Both the position numbers and the translations under genes were made by a program. DNA of 38,795 bases, taken from the IMG/VR virus record IMGVR_UViG_3300030117_005382, positions 1 through 38,795 of that record; one strand, 5' to 3'. Origin of the DNA: a virus. Position 1 is the first letter of the stretch. Each line of letters opens with the position of its first letter. Below are positions 1 to 8,572 of the stretch, piece by piece. A model generated the notes under the pieces. It did no database searches, was not told the origin of the DNA, and saw nothing but the letters and a program-made list of their open reading frames with translations.

Positions 1-339
1 AGAGCCTAAATCAATACTATCATCATCAGATGCGTCTGCGCTAAATGCATTCATATCTGTTGCTGTCGCAGGGTCTACAAGCATTAATGTACCTACGTAC
101 AATTCATCTGTAGCTGCGGTATTGATTATTCCAGCTGTAGTGAAAGTTGTCTTAATAATGAATTTAAAATTTAAGCCTGGCGCACATGAAGGAAGAGTTA
201 CTGTTAATCCTCCAGCTACGTCAAGCAAAATCACAGAACCACTATCCTCAGCGGTTAAAGTGTGACTTGCTGTTAAGACTTTAACTTTATTGTCAATATT
301 ACTTACAAGACTATTATCATTTAATACATCACTTCTCAT
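1..339 (-). CDS. Virion-associated small protein, C-terminus cut by window edge
   Basis: This is an open frame of 113 codons that starts with ATG at 339 and runs off the left edge. A strong AAGGAGG site lies just upstream. The protein starts MRSDVLNDNSLVSN and contains the hydrophobic stretch SVILLDVAGGLTVTLPS, which reads like a small beta-rich structural domain. It is the next gene after the major capsid gene on the same strand, with a gap of about 10 bases. Genes in this place often encode head decoration or completion proteins. I infer a structural role from position only; no catalytic motif is visible. Confidence 0.75.
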   Translation of the reverse strand, partial: MRSDVLNDNSLVSNIDNKVKVLTASHTLTAEDSGSVILLDVAGGLTVTLPSCAPGLNFKFIIKTTFTTAGIINTAATDELYVGTLMLVDPATATDMNAFSADASDDDSIDLGS

Positions 340-350
340 TGCATACCTCC

Positions 351-1730
351 TTATAGGTCAGTAAACGAATACAACGCATGAGTTTCAGGGATTGTAATTT
401 CAAGACCTGCTTCTGTAAGAATCATGTCTTTTCTTAAATCCTCATCTGCTTGTTGTACGTTTGTGATAATATGAGTATCACGATTAAGACCATTTCCGAC
501 CAAAGGTCTGTAAGCAACGTGGTCTAAGTCAACCAAGCACATATAACCACTTGCAATACCTCTAAACATTGGTTCTTGCACCACAGATAAATCTCCATGG
601 ATTGTGTTTATTTGTGTGATTTTATGACCAAATGCACCATCTCTATAATCTACGTTATATTGCATAGAACTTTGATAAGTTGGTTCATTGTTTTGATTAC
701 CAAAAGAAGCGTTTGCAAATCCACCAATTTTACTTAAATAAGTAAGAACAGGTCTACTTGCCAAAGCAAGTTTAGATTTGTTTCCACCTCTAGCTGGGTC
801 AAAAACAACTTCAAAGTCACTTAACAATGTATCATAAGTCATTGCAGATGACGCTTGTGAAAACATATAAGAATTACCAGAAGAATAAGCGGCACTTCCA
901 GACGCAACAGCTGTTGAGTTTGCAAGTATATGACCTACTATACCTTCTGAATATTGTAAAGAATTATCTCTTGCTCTCATTGAGAAAAGCATAGCTCTTT
1001 CAATATCTACTTTATGTTCTCTTAGTTTTAAATTCCAGATTCTATCCCATTCATTTGCGTATCCTCTGTAATTTGTAGCAATTGCTGTGTTTGTCATTTC
1101 TGCTGCTGTTTTAAATATTTGACAATATCCAAAGTCATCGTCTAATTGACTAGACCAAACATCAGGAGAACCTGAACCCTCAGCAAAAGATGTACCAATA
1201 ACTTGACACTCGTCATTATCTTCGATATGGTCATAGTCAGTTTCATTAGCTGAATTTGATTTAGATATACATCTAGCTTGTAAAGTAGTATCTGCAGAAT
1301 TTTGAGTAATACCCTCAATTCTAAAGATTACTTGTGAAGCTGCTGTTTTATCTGTTTCAACTGCAAAAACCATACCTTTAACAAGCCAATCTATTTTAGC
1401 TGGAGAACTTGCTCCATCATCAACATTAATAGAGTATGTTGAACCTACAGCAACATCATTATGAGTTGTTGTATCAACATAAAAATTACGACTTGTCCAA
1501 TCGATTTTTGAACGATTTTCTAAAAACCTAAATACAGGGTCATTAGTTGGTACTTTTGCTACCTTATTAAGATATACAAAAAATGGAGATTCTTCTGGTG
1601 CTAATTCAGCGACTCTGTCGCCAAAGTTATGTATTCGTCTTAAGTCAGCCGAAGCACCAACTGCTGATGGTACACTGTTTCCAGTTTGGTCGACATTATA
1701 CGAATATAATGTTCCAGATTGATTTGCCAT
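351..1730 (-). CDS. Major capsid protein (SU10/DUF5309-like)
   Basis: This 459-residue protein is the likely main shell subunit of the head. The pattern PEESPFFVYLNK near residue 50, the segment ERAMLFSMRARD in the middle, and GGNKSKLALASRPVLTYLSK toward the C-terminus recall the SU10-type (DUF5309) capsid family of podoviruses, whose members have a similar length. It lies directly downstream of the scaffold-like gene, which is the classic portal, scaffold, capsid order. The start is ATG at 1730, with AAAAAGGAGATGTCATA before it. The family call rests on remembered pattern and the head-protein role on context; the second is the safer of the two. Confidence 0.8.
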   Translation of the reverse strand: MANQSGTLYSYNVDQTGNSVPSAVGASADLRRIHNFGDRVAELAPEESPFFVYLNKVAKVPTNDPVFRFLENRSKIDWTSRNFYVDTTTHNDVAVGSTYSINVDDGASSPAKIDWLVKGMVFAVETDKTAASQVIFRIEGITQNSADTTLQARCISKSNSANETDYDHIEDNDECQVIGTSFAEGSGSPDVWSSQLDDDFGYCQIFKTAAEMTNTAIATNYRGYANEWDRIWNLKLREHKVDIERAMLFSMRARDNSLQYSEGIVGHILANSTAVASGSAAYSSGNSYMFSQASSAMTYDTLLSDFEVVFDPARGGNKSKLALASRPVLTYLSKIGGFANASFGNQNNEPTYQSSMQYNVDYRDGAFGHKITQINTIHGDLSVVQEPMFRGIASGYMCLVDLDHVAYRPLVGNGLNRDTHIITNVQQADEDLRKDMILTEAGLEITIPETHALYSFTDL

Positions 1731-1763
1731 TATGACATCTCCTTTTTATTGTTATATTCTAGT

Positions 1764-2495
1764 TTACGGTATTTTATTCCCAACCCTAGAAGCTTTCATA
1801 ACACCTTCCCATCTACTTTGTGTCTCATCTTTCCTTACAGGTTGTTGTCCATTAAGGATTCCAGCTTGTTGAGGCGAATTTTGATTTTGACGAATAGCAT
1901 CTAAAGGGTTATTTTTAGTTTCTTTAGATTGGTTTTGAGTTACAGCTTGCCACATATTAATAGCACCATCAATACCATATTCAGCTGGATTTTTACTAGC
2001 AAATTCCATAAATGAAGAAATTTGTTCTTGATTTAATCCTTTGTTAGCAAGTTCGTTTTGAAGTTTAGTCATACCAACTTCTTTTTGAACTCCAGCCATT
2101 TGTGATTTAACAGCGTTATCTACGGCATCCTGCATCTCTTGTTGTCGATATTTATACGACTTAGACGAGGGGTCATTATAGGCTTCCCACGAATCAAACT
2201 CATCTTTTTCTAAAGTAATTCTCTCATTAGTAGTTGGTTGACCACCTTGCATCATTCCAGAAATAGTTTGAACTATATCAGGTCGTGATTCCAACATTTG
2301 TCCAATTTGCTCATATTGCTTTAGCTTTTGATTTTCAGCATAGAGTTTATCCTTTTCAGATTGGTGATACTTAGATTGTTCTTCCCAATTTGTTTCAGAA
2401 TTCTCATTACCTTGTTCATTTACGTCTTGCCCTACATTATCATTGATTTGACCTTGAGTTGAGTCAAGATTTTCATTTTCAAATGTGTTATCCAT
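1764..2495 (-). CDS. Head scaffolding protein
   Basis: This 243-residue, highly polar protein is rich in Q, N and E. It has a charged N-terminal stretch, a likely coiled coil near residues 40-70 (SEKDKLYAENQKLKQ) and a basic C-terminal part (QPVRKDETQSRWEG). That is the usual look of phage scaffolds, which fill the prohead and bind the capsid protein by a basic C-terminal helix. It sits between portal and capsid genes, 11 bases after the portal stop, with AAAGGAG before its ATG. No protease motif is seen, so cleavage by a prohead protease encoded here is not suggested. Confidence 0.75.
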   Translation of the reverse strand: MDNTFENENLDSTQGQINDNVGQDVNEQGNENSETNWEEQSKYHQSEKDKLYAENQKLKQYEQIGQMLESRPDIVQTISGMMQGGQPTTNERITLEKDEFDSWEAYNDPSSKSYKYRQQEMQDAVDNAVKSQMAGVQKEVGMTKLQNELANKGLNQEQISSFMEFASKNPAEYGIDGAINMWQAVTQNQSKETKNNPLDAIRQNQNSPQQAGILNGQQPVRKDETQSRWEGVMKASRVGNKIP

Positions 2496-2506
2496 TTTAT
2501 TCTCCT

Positions 2507-4525
2507 TTATTTTGCAATGTCTTGAGATTTCATTTGAGCTTGACTACGAACTCGTAGTTTCTCACCCTCAAGCTTAACTGCGTTTTCTAATCTGTTTACA
2601 GCCATTTTAGTTGCTGCTTTGGAATCAGATTCTTGTTCATGAAGTCTACTTTTAAACTTTTCAACTTCAGTTCTTTTTCTTGAAGATACAGACTCTCTGT
2701 GTGCTGTTTGTAAATCTCCTTCAAGATTTTTAATTCTTTCTTGTGCTCCTTGTAATTGTTGTTGTAATTGAGCAATAATATCAGTTCTTTGTAAAACACC
2801 TTCTTTATCAAATATTTCAGTCTTTTTAAGAGCTTCAACTTTATCAATAAGACCAGCTTGATATGCTTCCATGTACATTTGCCACTCACCCCATTTATTA
2901 GAAGGCATAGTAGAATTGCCTATAACTCTTATATCAAATTGACCAACAACTAATTCATTTTCAATTGACATTATTTCTTTTGACTTGTCATCATATAATC
3001 TTTTATTAACAGTATATTCAGTTAAATCATTATTAGGTTGAACAATTCTAAATGTTTTTTGAAAGTTATAATGAGATTTAGCTAAATTATAAATAACTTT
3101 TCCTAACCTTTTTAAACTACCTTCAATATCCCTTAGTTTAGATTTACTTCTTCTTTGACCAAAGTCTTCAAGCATCATAGTAGCAGAAGATGTTTTCGGA
3201 GCAACATCAGTATTTCCTTGCATCATTTCAAATATACCCATATTAAGGTCGATATACTTTTCAATAAGTTGGGGTAATTGCATAACTGAACTCGCCAAAG
3301 GTTGAGGTGAAGGAAAGTGCGGTTCACCAAAAGATGGGTCATATTCAATAGTTGCATTAGGATTTGCCCAATCTCTTTCAAGCTCTTCAACATCTTCTAT
3401 ACTACCTTGGGGGATTAAAAGTTTCAAACCAGATGCAGCTTGTGCATGTGAGGTTATTAATGACATTGTTTTATTTAGAAATCTTTGAAAATCTTTATTT
3501 TTTCTAACATCACTCATAGGATATGGTGTGTTAGTCCATATGTTTGGTATTGGTACAATAGGGAATATATCAGTTTCTAATATTTTTTCATATAAAACTA
3601 TTTGACCTAAAGTACATGTTAATTTAATTCTTTTTTGAGTAATTTCAACTATATCAATTAATCCAGACTCAATTGCTTTGGCTGTAGCCTTATCTTCAAT
3701 TAACATTTCCATATTTTTCATATCAAGTATTTTTTCTTCTTGAGTTTGAACATTAAATATTCTATAATACGGAACATTAACTTTTGAAAAATGTTCTATT
3801 AATTGATATTTTTCAGAACCTTCACTATAATCTAAATCTTTAACAACATCAGGTGTAAAAGAACCAACAGTTCTTGAATTTGTATTTGATGGATATGTTT
3901 CATCGTTATCAAGACCTTCAATAGAATCAATAACCATTCTTCCTTCATCATCTTCTTCTGCTAACTCAGGATATAATCCAAGTAATTGCATCTTTGTTAA
4001 TACAGTTGATAACATCATTCCAGAAGAATCATCAAAATATTTATTTCTTGAGTTAGGGTCAACTACAACTCTAAATGGGTCTATGTATGTAAATTTAACT
4101 TCACCCCTTCCGTAATCATCCTCTTTATCTATGTAAGCATAGAAATATCCAAGACCTGTAACGGCATAATCATGAACCACTTGCTTAAAAGTTTCATCAC
4201 CATCAGATATATCCCAAATATACTCTAAGATTGTTTTCCACACATTTGCCATTTTAACATCAGAGTCTTCTCTTCCAACGGCAGAAAATTTAGGAGGTTT
4301 GGATGTTATAATTGCTTTAAATTGTTCTATAGCTGAATATAATCTATCTAAAGGTAAACTTGATTGGTTTCTTTCATTTAAAGCATCTACTTCATCAGGG
4401 GTAAAATGATTACCTAAATAAAAATCAATATCTTCTCTTGCTTGTGTATCCCACTCACTACGAGCATTATACCAGCGTCTCCAAAGTTCTTTAATATATT
4501 GTGCATCTTTATTGGTTTCTATCAT
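2507..4525 (-). CDS. Portal protein (P22-like, podovirus type)
   Basis: This 672-residue protein should form the 12-subunit ring at the packaging vertex that holds the terminase and the tail. The N-terminal part (YFLG/DFYLGNHFTPDEV region, then LPLDRLYSAIEQFKAI and YIDPFRVVVDP) fits the P22-type portal family, whose members are close to 700 residues. The last ~90 residues (about 585-672) are rich in Q, E, K and R and form a predicted long coiled coil, like the barrel of P22 gp1. It follows the terminase large subunit with a 33-base gap. The start at 4525 is ATG with no clear SD in the A+T-rich gap. Confidence 0.88.
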   Translation of the reverse strand: MIETNKDAQYIKELWRRWYNARSEWDTQAREDIDFYLGNHFTPDEVDALNERNQSSLPLDRLYSAIEQFKAIITSKPPKFSAVGREDSDVKMANVWKTILEYIWDISDGDETFKQVVHDYAVTGLGYFYAYIDKEDDYGRGEVKFTYIDPFRVVVDPNSRNKYFDDSSGMMLSTVLTKMQLLGLYPELAEEDDEGRMVIDSIEGLDNDETYPSNTNSRTVGSFTPDVVKDLDYSEGSEKYQLIEHFSKVNVPYYRIFNVQTQEEKILDMKNMEMLIEDKATAKAIESGLIDIVEITQKRIKLTCTLGQIVLYEKILETDIFPIVPIPNIWTNTPYPMSDVRKNKDFQRFLNKTMSLITSHAQAASGLKLLIPQGSIEDVEELERDWANPNATIEYDPSFGEPHFPSPQPLASSVMQLPQLIEKYIDLNMGIFEMMQGNTDVAPKTSSATMMLEDFGQRRSKSKLRDIEGSLKRLGKVIYNLAKSHYNFQKTFRIVQPNNDLTEYTVNKRLYDDKSKEIMSIENELVVGQFDIRVIGNSTMPSNKWGEWQMYMEAYQAGLIDKVEALKKTEIFDKEGVLQRTDIIAQLQQQLQGAQERIKNLEGDLQTAHRESVSSRKRTEVEKFKSRLHEQESDSKAATKMAVNRLENAVKLEGEKLRVRSQAQMKSQDIAK

Positions 4526-4558
4526 AACTAGTAATATATAATATTTTTATTATATGAA

Positions 4559-6124
4559 TCAATACCTTGCTCCAGACATCCAATTGTATTTCTTTTTTGG
4601 ATTTTCCCAAGATTCTCCATTTTTAATTTTTTTAATTTTTCCAGCTTTTGAATTTCCTTTAGCATGTTGAGTTGATAACCAAAAAGCATCAATAGTATCA
4701 TCATGCGTTCCTTTTGGGAAATCAAGCAATTCTCCAATAAATTCATGCATATTTTTCTTTAAATGAACAGCACCAGCTTTAAACATAGGTTGTAATCCCT
4801 CAAATAATCTATCTTTTTTCTTTTGATTGCCATATCCTTTAATTCCTTGCTCTATACCTGGTAGAAATTTTCCTTCTCTTTTACTTCTTTTATGAATATA
4901 ATCTCTTAACATTTCTTGATATGATATTGTTTCAATATTTATTCTTTTAATCGGACTATATCGTTCTGCGATTTTAAATATCTCATCTGCACAATCCATG
5001 GGTAACACCCTCTGCCTCCAATATTCGATAACATAATAATCGTAATTAGAAGTAACCCCAATAACCATAATAACACTATAATCATTTCTCGTACTAAGTG
5101 TCGAGGCTGGGTCAACCCCAATATAAATATTAACATATTCAGTTCTTCCATCATCTAAAGTTAAATACCATGAGTTTGCTTCATTACTAAATTTTAAATT
5201 ACCTTTATATAAATTATCGGTTATATCTTCTTCGCTAAATATTTGGTCTTCAGGAGATTTAGCTTGATTCATGTATTCTTGGTAAAATTTTGAAGGAGTA
5301 CCAGAATCTATGTAAAATTGTTTTCTTTCTTCTAATTTTTTAAGAGGCCATCTTGAAGGCCATAAAGGATTACCATCATCAAGTATAGCTTTATATGTAA
5401 TTAAATCCCAAGAATATTCTTCACCATTGTTTTCAGCTTCTTTATAATTTTTAACTAAACCATTTAAAAAAGAATCATAATGAACAATTGTTCCATTACA
5501 CCAAAGAAATCCTCCTTTATCAAAATCAATAGCTGGATAAACAGCTGCCGTTACCCAGTTTTTAATTTGTAATCTAGCTTCAGGAGTTTTTGTATTAAGC
5601 TCTGATTCAAAGTCATCAAGTATAATTCCAGTATACCTTGTAGATAATTGCTTTTTACCACGAAGTCTTTGAGCAGCTCCTTTAGCAATCATTCTACAAT
5701 TATTTTTTAATACAATTTCGGTTTTAGTCCATTTATCACCTTGAAGGTCACCAAAATAGTAATGAATTGCAGGATTCTCATATATGTGATTTGAAATCCA
5801 ATTAAGGTTATCAATTGCTTGGTCTTGAGCCTCGCCAACCCAAGCGATAAATTCTGGGCTTTCTTTTTTCGCAAATAAAAACCGATGAAGAACAGCCGTT
5901 GCTGCTAAGGTTGACTTTGCGTGGTCACGAGGCAACACAAGAGCCAATTGTTGAATATCTCTATTTAAAAGCTTTTTTCCTACTGTGTTGTGAAAATCTG
6001 GCGTTGCCGATGCTAAATAATCTTGAGGAGAAAATAACTTACCAAATACGATAAGGTCTTTAAATGCCATCTCAAGAACTTTTTCATTTTGAGATACATT
6101 TCCGTTAAGATTTAAATTAGCCAT
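4559..6124 (-). CDS. terL: Terminase large subunit (ATPase-nuclease)
   Basis: This is the DNA packaging motor. The ATPase half has a Walker A-like LPRDHAKST at residues 64-72 and a Walker B with catalytic acid ILDDFE at 168-173. The nuclease half has acidic residues in YIGVDPAS (D338), INIETIS (E398) and DDTIDAFW (D475, D476, D479), as in RNase H-fold terminase nucleases. At 521 residues it has normal length. Its ATG shares one base with the stop of the small gene upstream (TAATG), which suggests translational coupling. Both motifs are intact, so it should be active. Confidence 0.95.
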   Translation of the reverse strand: MANLNLNGNVSQNEKVLEMAFKDLIVFGKLFSPQDYLASATPDFHNTVGKKLLNRDIQQLALVLPRDHAKSTLAATAVLHRFLFAKKESPEFIAWVGEAQDQAIDNLNWISNHIYENPAIHYYFGDLQGDKWTKTEIVLKNNCRMIAKGAAQRLRGKKQLSTRYTGIILDDFESELNTKTPEARLQIKNWVTAAVYPAIDFDKGGFLWCNGTIVHYDSFLNGLVKNYKEAENNGEEYSWDLITYKAILDDGNPLWPSRWPLKKLEERKQFYIDSGTPSKFYQEYMNQAKSPEDQIFSEEDITDNLYKGNLKFSNEANSWYLTLDDGRTEYVNIYIGVDPASTLSTRNDYSVIMVIGVTSNYDYYVIEYWRQRVLPMDCADEIFKIAERYSPIKRINIETISYQEMLRDYIHKRSKREGKFLPGIEQGIKGYGNQKKKDRLFEGLQPMFKAGAVHLKKNMHEFIGELLDFPKGTHDDTIDAFWLSTQHAKGNSKAGKIKKIKNGESWENPKKKYNWMSGARY

Positions 6125-6231
6125 TAATAAATAATTTTTTTACGATTCATAGCATTAGTAGATTTTAAACCTTTTTTATTTTTTTTAGGTCTACCTACTT
6201 TTGAACCATATGTACCTTCTCCGTATGGCAT
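6124..6231 (-). CDS. Small basic protein upstream of terL
   Basis: A 35-residue protein beginning MPYGEGTYGSKVGRPKKNKK, rich in glycine and lysine. A textbook AAGGAGG lies 6 bases before the ATG, and the stop overlaps the terL start as TAATG. Short MPYG-x-GTYGS-x-GRPKK proteins occur next to head and packaging genes in other phages, as far as I recall. The role is unknown; the basic tail could bind DNA. Confidence 0.75.
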   Translation of the reverse strand: MPYGEGTYGSKVGRPKKNKKGLKSTNAMNRKKIIY

Positions 6232-6242
6232 ACAATACCTCC

Positions 6243-6599
6243 TTACTTATTCCTTATTTGCGCAAGTAAACTTGCTACATAATCTTGTGACAATGGAGAA
6301 TCTTTATATTTCATGGCATCATTTCTTATAGCTGTCTCAAGGTCAACAGCAGGATTTCTATGCCATCTATCAACCATTCCTTGTATTAAACTAACAGAAC
6401 TATCAGCAGGGTCTAAGTATCTATAAATAGCTCCTGTATTTCTACCATAATCAACATCAATTAATTTAGCAAGAATTGCATTTCCATCCGCTCTTGCTAT
6501 AAGTTTATCAATATCTTGGTGAGCGCCTTTATACTCAGAAGATGATACTCCTGCCATTAAATCTTGCGCCCATTGTAACCACCCTCTATTATCCTCCAT
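6243..6599 (-). CDS. Hypothetical protein, 118 residues
   Basis: This protein begins MEDNRGWLQWAQDLMAGV and looks all-helical, with an acidic central part. AAGGAG stands 7 bases before the ATG at 6599. It lies between the endolysin gene and the small gene that leads into terL, so it belongs to the packaging and lysis block. I recognise no domain. There is no membrane segment, so it is not an obvious holin. Confidence 0.75.
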   Translation of the reverse strand: MEDNRGWLQWAQDLMAGVSSSEYKGAHQDIDKLIARADGNAILAKLIDVDYGRNTGAIYRYLDPADSSVSLIQGMVDRWHRNPAVDLETAIRNDAMKYKDSPLSQDYVASLLAQIRNK

Positions 6600-6657
6600 A
6601 ATAACTCCTTGTTTCTACCCAATAATCATTAGGAATTTCTATATAACCATAAATCAT
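6589..6657 (-). CDS. Possible 22-residue peptide coupled to endolysin stop
   Basis: An ATG at 6657 overlaps the endolysin stop as ATGA and opens a 22-codon frame (MIYGYIEIPNDYWVETRSYY, then two glycines). It ends inside the first codons of the next gene and carries that gene's SD. Six tyrosine or tryptophan residues and the ATGA coupling are consistent with a real peptide. Reinitiation without a product is equally possible. Confidence 0.35.
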   Translation of the reverse strand: MIYGYIEIPNDYWVETRSYYGG

Positions 6658-7052
6658 TTATTCTCCCTTATTTCAAAATGTGGAAAGTCATCAAATTGAT
6701 TATCATCAACTTCAAAGTTCATATTCCAGTCTCCTCCCCAGCGAAGAGTATAACCCATCCTACGAGCCACCCCAAGGACGAACCCAGCAAAAAGGTGGAA
6801 ACGCTCTCTATCTTTCCAGTCAATAGGGTAAGGCACAACATCAACAGCGAGAGAAGGGAAAGCATTATGCCTACCTTTTGGGTAAGCAACTTTAGTTTTT
6901 CCTTCTTTGAGAAGTTTATTTTGCCTTTCTTCACTTCTATGTCCTTCCAAAACTGAACAATCTACATATTTTATAACTTCATTAAAAATTTCTTGTAATC
7001 TTTTATCGCAAGTTTTTAGTCTTTGTTTTGACCTTGAACCAAATTTAGCCAT
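6654..7052 (-). CDS. Endolysin, M15-type zinc peptidase (L-Ala-D-Glu endopeptidase-like)
   Basis: This 132-residue lysis enzyme should cut peptide stems of the host peptidoglycan. The zinc ligands of the M15 / T5-endolysin / VanY fold are visible: H62 in KGRHN, D71 in SLAVDVVP and H125 in DFPHFEI, with the conserved LEGHRSEERQ near residues 35-44 and LRWGGDW at 103-109. It has no signal peptide, so a holin or another export route is needed, and none is obvious beside it. It lies 2 bases after the zinc-ribbon gene in the packaging block, an unusual but known place for lysis genes. Confidence 0.9.
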   Translation of the reverse strand: MAKFGSRSKQRLKTCDKRLQEIFNEVIKYVDCSVLEGHRSEERQNKLLKEGKTKVAYPKGRHNAFPSLAVDVVPYPIDWKDRERFHLFAGFVLGVARRMGYTLRWGGDWNMNFEVDDNQFDDFPHFEIRENK

Positions 7053-7054
7053 GT

Positions 7055-7300
7055 TTATGCCTCTCCTGCATTAAAATCTTCGCCATAAATATACATAATA
7101 TTATCTTTAATATCAAATTCAGAACTACACTCAGGGCATTGCCAACCAATTACGTTGTGGTTAGGGCTGTTTACATCAAATAATCCAATTCTTTTGGAAT
7201 AATATTCATTATGATATAAATCTTTACCACATATAGGGCAAGGGTCTTTACTCTTCGTCTTTTTCTTTATGTGCGATAAGCTTTGTTTCACTTTTTCCAC
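7055..7300 (-). CDS. Zinc-ribbon protein, 81 residues
   Basis: Two CxxC knuckles, CPICG (C21, C24) and CPECS (C55, C58), give a classical zinc ribbon after a basic N-terminus. The start is a GTG at 7300 with GGAGG six bases upstream; both lie inside the end of the terminase small subunit gene, giving a 53-base overlap. Small zinc ribbons of this kind often bind nucleic acid. Its place between terS and the endolysin suggests a packaging or late-regulation role, but that is inference. Confidence 0.75.
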   Translation of the reverse strand: MEKVKQSLSHIKKKTKSKDPCPICGKDLYHNEYYSKRIGLFDVNSPNHNVIGWQCPECSSEFDIKDNIMYIYGEDFNAGEA

Positions 7301-8015
7301 TTAGAGCCTCCATCTGTTCAGGTGTAAAACCTTGAAATACTGTTAATTGCTCTTGTTTTTTCTCTGTTTCAAATAATCCAGCCATTTTAGATAATGCATC
7401 AAGAGAGCGAAGTTTATCTGAGTCTCTGTCAGACAAGTCTGCAATCATTTTATACTTTTGAATAATATATTCAGCGGTAACACCTTCATTTGCTAATTTC
7501 TTATCTATTTCTTCTTTAACCATTGTTCTTACTTCCTTTTTTTTTAATAAAACATTCGTTTTTTTCTTGATATAGCCTTCATCTTTTGCCTTTGGATACG
7601 CTTTTTTATACGCTGAAACCGTATCTTCACCTGCTGCAACGTATCTAGCGAAAAGAAATTCACGATTATTTAGCTTTCTATTCTTTGCTCGTTCATATAA
7701 GGCGTTATAGTTACCTGAGAATGTAAATATGTTTTGTGCAACTCCATTTTCTCCAAGAATTTGATGCGTCTTTTGTTGTACAATATAAGAACCACAAACA
7801 GTTAAAACAACATTTCTTGGTTTTTTGTAATCAGGATGTTTTATTCCACTACGTTTAATGATTTGAAGAACATACATATCATCGGTATACACCCAATCTC
7901 CTGTGTTTCCATCTCTCCAATTGCCGACAATTTTCTTTCCAGGGTTAAAAGCACGAAACTCTATATCATCATCGTATAAATAATTCTCAACACCTTTTAT
8001 GACTTTAATATCCAT
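7248..8015 (-). CDS. terS: Terminase small subunit with extra N-terminal domain
   Basis: This protein recognises phage DNA for packaging. Residues about 114-175 (NNREFLFARYVAAGEDTVSAYKKAYP and on) match the helix-turn-helix start of the Terminase_2 type. The following helices (GVTAEYIIQKYKMIADLSD, KLRSLDALSKMAGLF) are also typical of that family. The first ~112 residues form a separate, beta-rich domain that most small subunits of this type lack, making it 255 residues long. It is the first gene of the leftward late block. No SD is seen before its ATG; the leader is pure A+T. Confidence 0.82.
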   Translation of the reverse strand: MDIKVIKGVENYLYDDDIEFRAFNPGKKIVGNWRDGNTGDWVYTDDMYVLQIIKRSGIKHPDYKKPRNVVLTVCGSYIVQQKTHQILGENGVAQNIFTFSGNYNALYERAKNRKLNNREFLFARYVAAGEDTVSAYKKAYPKAKDEGYIKKKTNVLLKKKEVRTMVKEEIDKKLANEGVTAEYIIQKYKMIADLSDRDSDKLRSLDALSKMAGLFETEKKQEQLTVFQGFTPEQMEALSGKSETKLIAHKEKDEE

Positions 8016-8328
8016 AAACTAATATAAAAAATATTTCTCAAAAATAAAAATACTTGCATAATTCATTTATTTGATTATATTTAATCTCTATATAGAATAT
8101 ATTATAGAGAATATCTATATAGATTATCCCTATTAGAAAAGAAAAATTAATAATAAAAAGAAAAGTTGTTACAAAGTTTCAAAAATTGGTTTAGAATGAG
8201 TGTGAGTATTGTTATATACATCGACCACCCCCCGAAAATCTCGTTAGGGGGTTGAATTAGGTTGAAATTTTGGATTCAAACACAAATTATAATTAATCAT
8301 TTAAATTTGATTTATTTAGAGAAAAGGA
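8016..8328. promoter_or_regulatory. Gene-free control region upstream of terS (late promoter or packaging site candidate)
   Basis: I see no gene here. The terS-near part (to about 8170) is nearly all A+T. It holds an inverted repeat TCTCTATA/TATAGAGA (8085-8092 and 8103-8110) and a perfect 12-base palindrome ATCTATATAGAT (8113-8124), both suited to a dimeric regulator or a late promoter. Further away, ACCCCC (8227-8232) can pair with GGGGGT (8247-8252) across a 14-base loop, a GC island in A+T-rich sequence. A late promoter reading left must lie here or farther right. A packaging site next to terS is also plausible. Confidence 0.4.
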
Positions 8329-8362
8329 ACACAAACAAAAACGCCCTCTAACTAAGAGGGCG
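8329..8362 (-). terminator. Intrinsic terminator of the leftward small-gene cassette
   Basis: An 8-base-pair stem CGCCCTCT/AGAGGGCG (8342-8349 and 8355-8362) with a 5-base loop is followed, in the leftward direction, by TTTTTGTTTGTG. There is no T run on the other side, so it works for leftward RNA only. It lies 24 bases past the stop of the 57-residue gene and separates this cassette from terS. Confidence 0.8.
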
Positions 8363-8386
8363 CTATTGCTACACAATCGGCAACTA

Positions 8387-8560
8387 TCAACAAGCATCTA
8401 AAAATTTATCCTTATCAAATAAATTGTTATCATCTTTAAATATAGTGGACAACCTATTAATAAATGATACTTTGTTAATAATTGGTAAAAACATACAATC
8501 ATCTTTGCAAGTACTATCTTTTATTGCTTTCGCTATCTTTATATAATCCTTCTTAGTCAT
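8387..8560 (-). CDS. Small hypothetical protein, 57 residues
   Basis: Starts MTKKDYIKIAKAIKDS and ends with FDKDKFLDAC. This pattern (KDY-x-IAK at the front, a phenylalanine-rich end with KFL-x-AC) is common in short helical phage proteins of unknown function, as far as I recall. The SD is AAAGGGGGTT, seven bases from the ATG. It is the last gene before the terminator. Confidence 0.75.
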   Translation of the reverse strand: MTKKDYIKIAKAIKDSTCKDDCMFLPIINKVSFINRLSTIFKDDNNLFDKDKFLDAC

Positions 8561-8572
8561 TTTTAACCCCCT

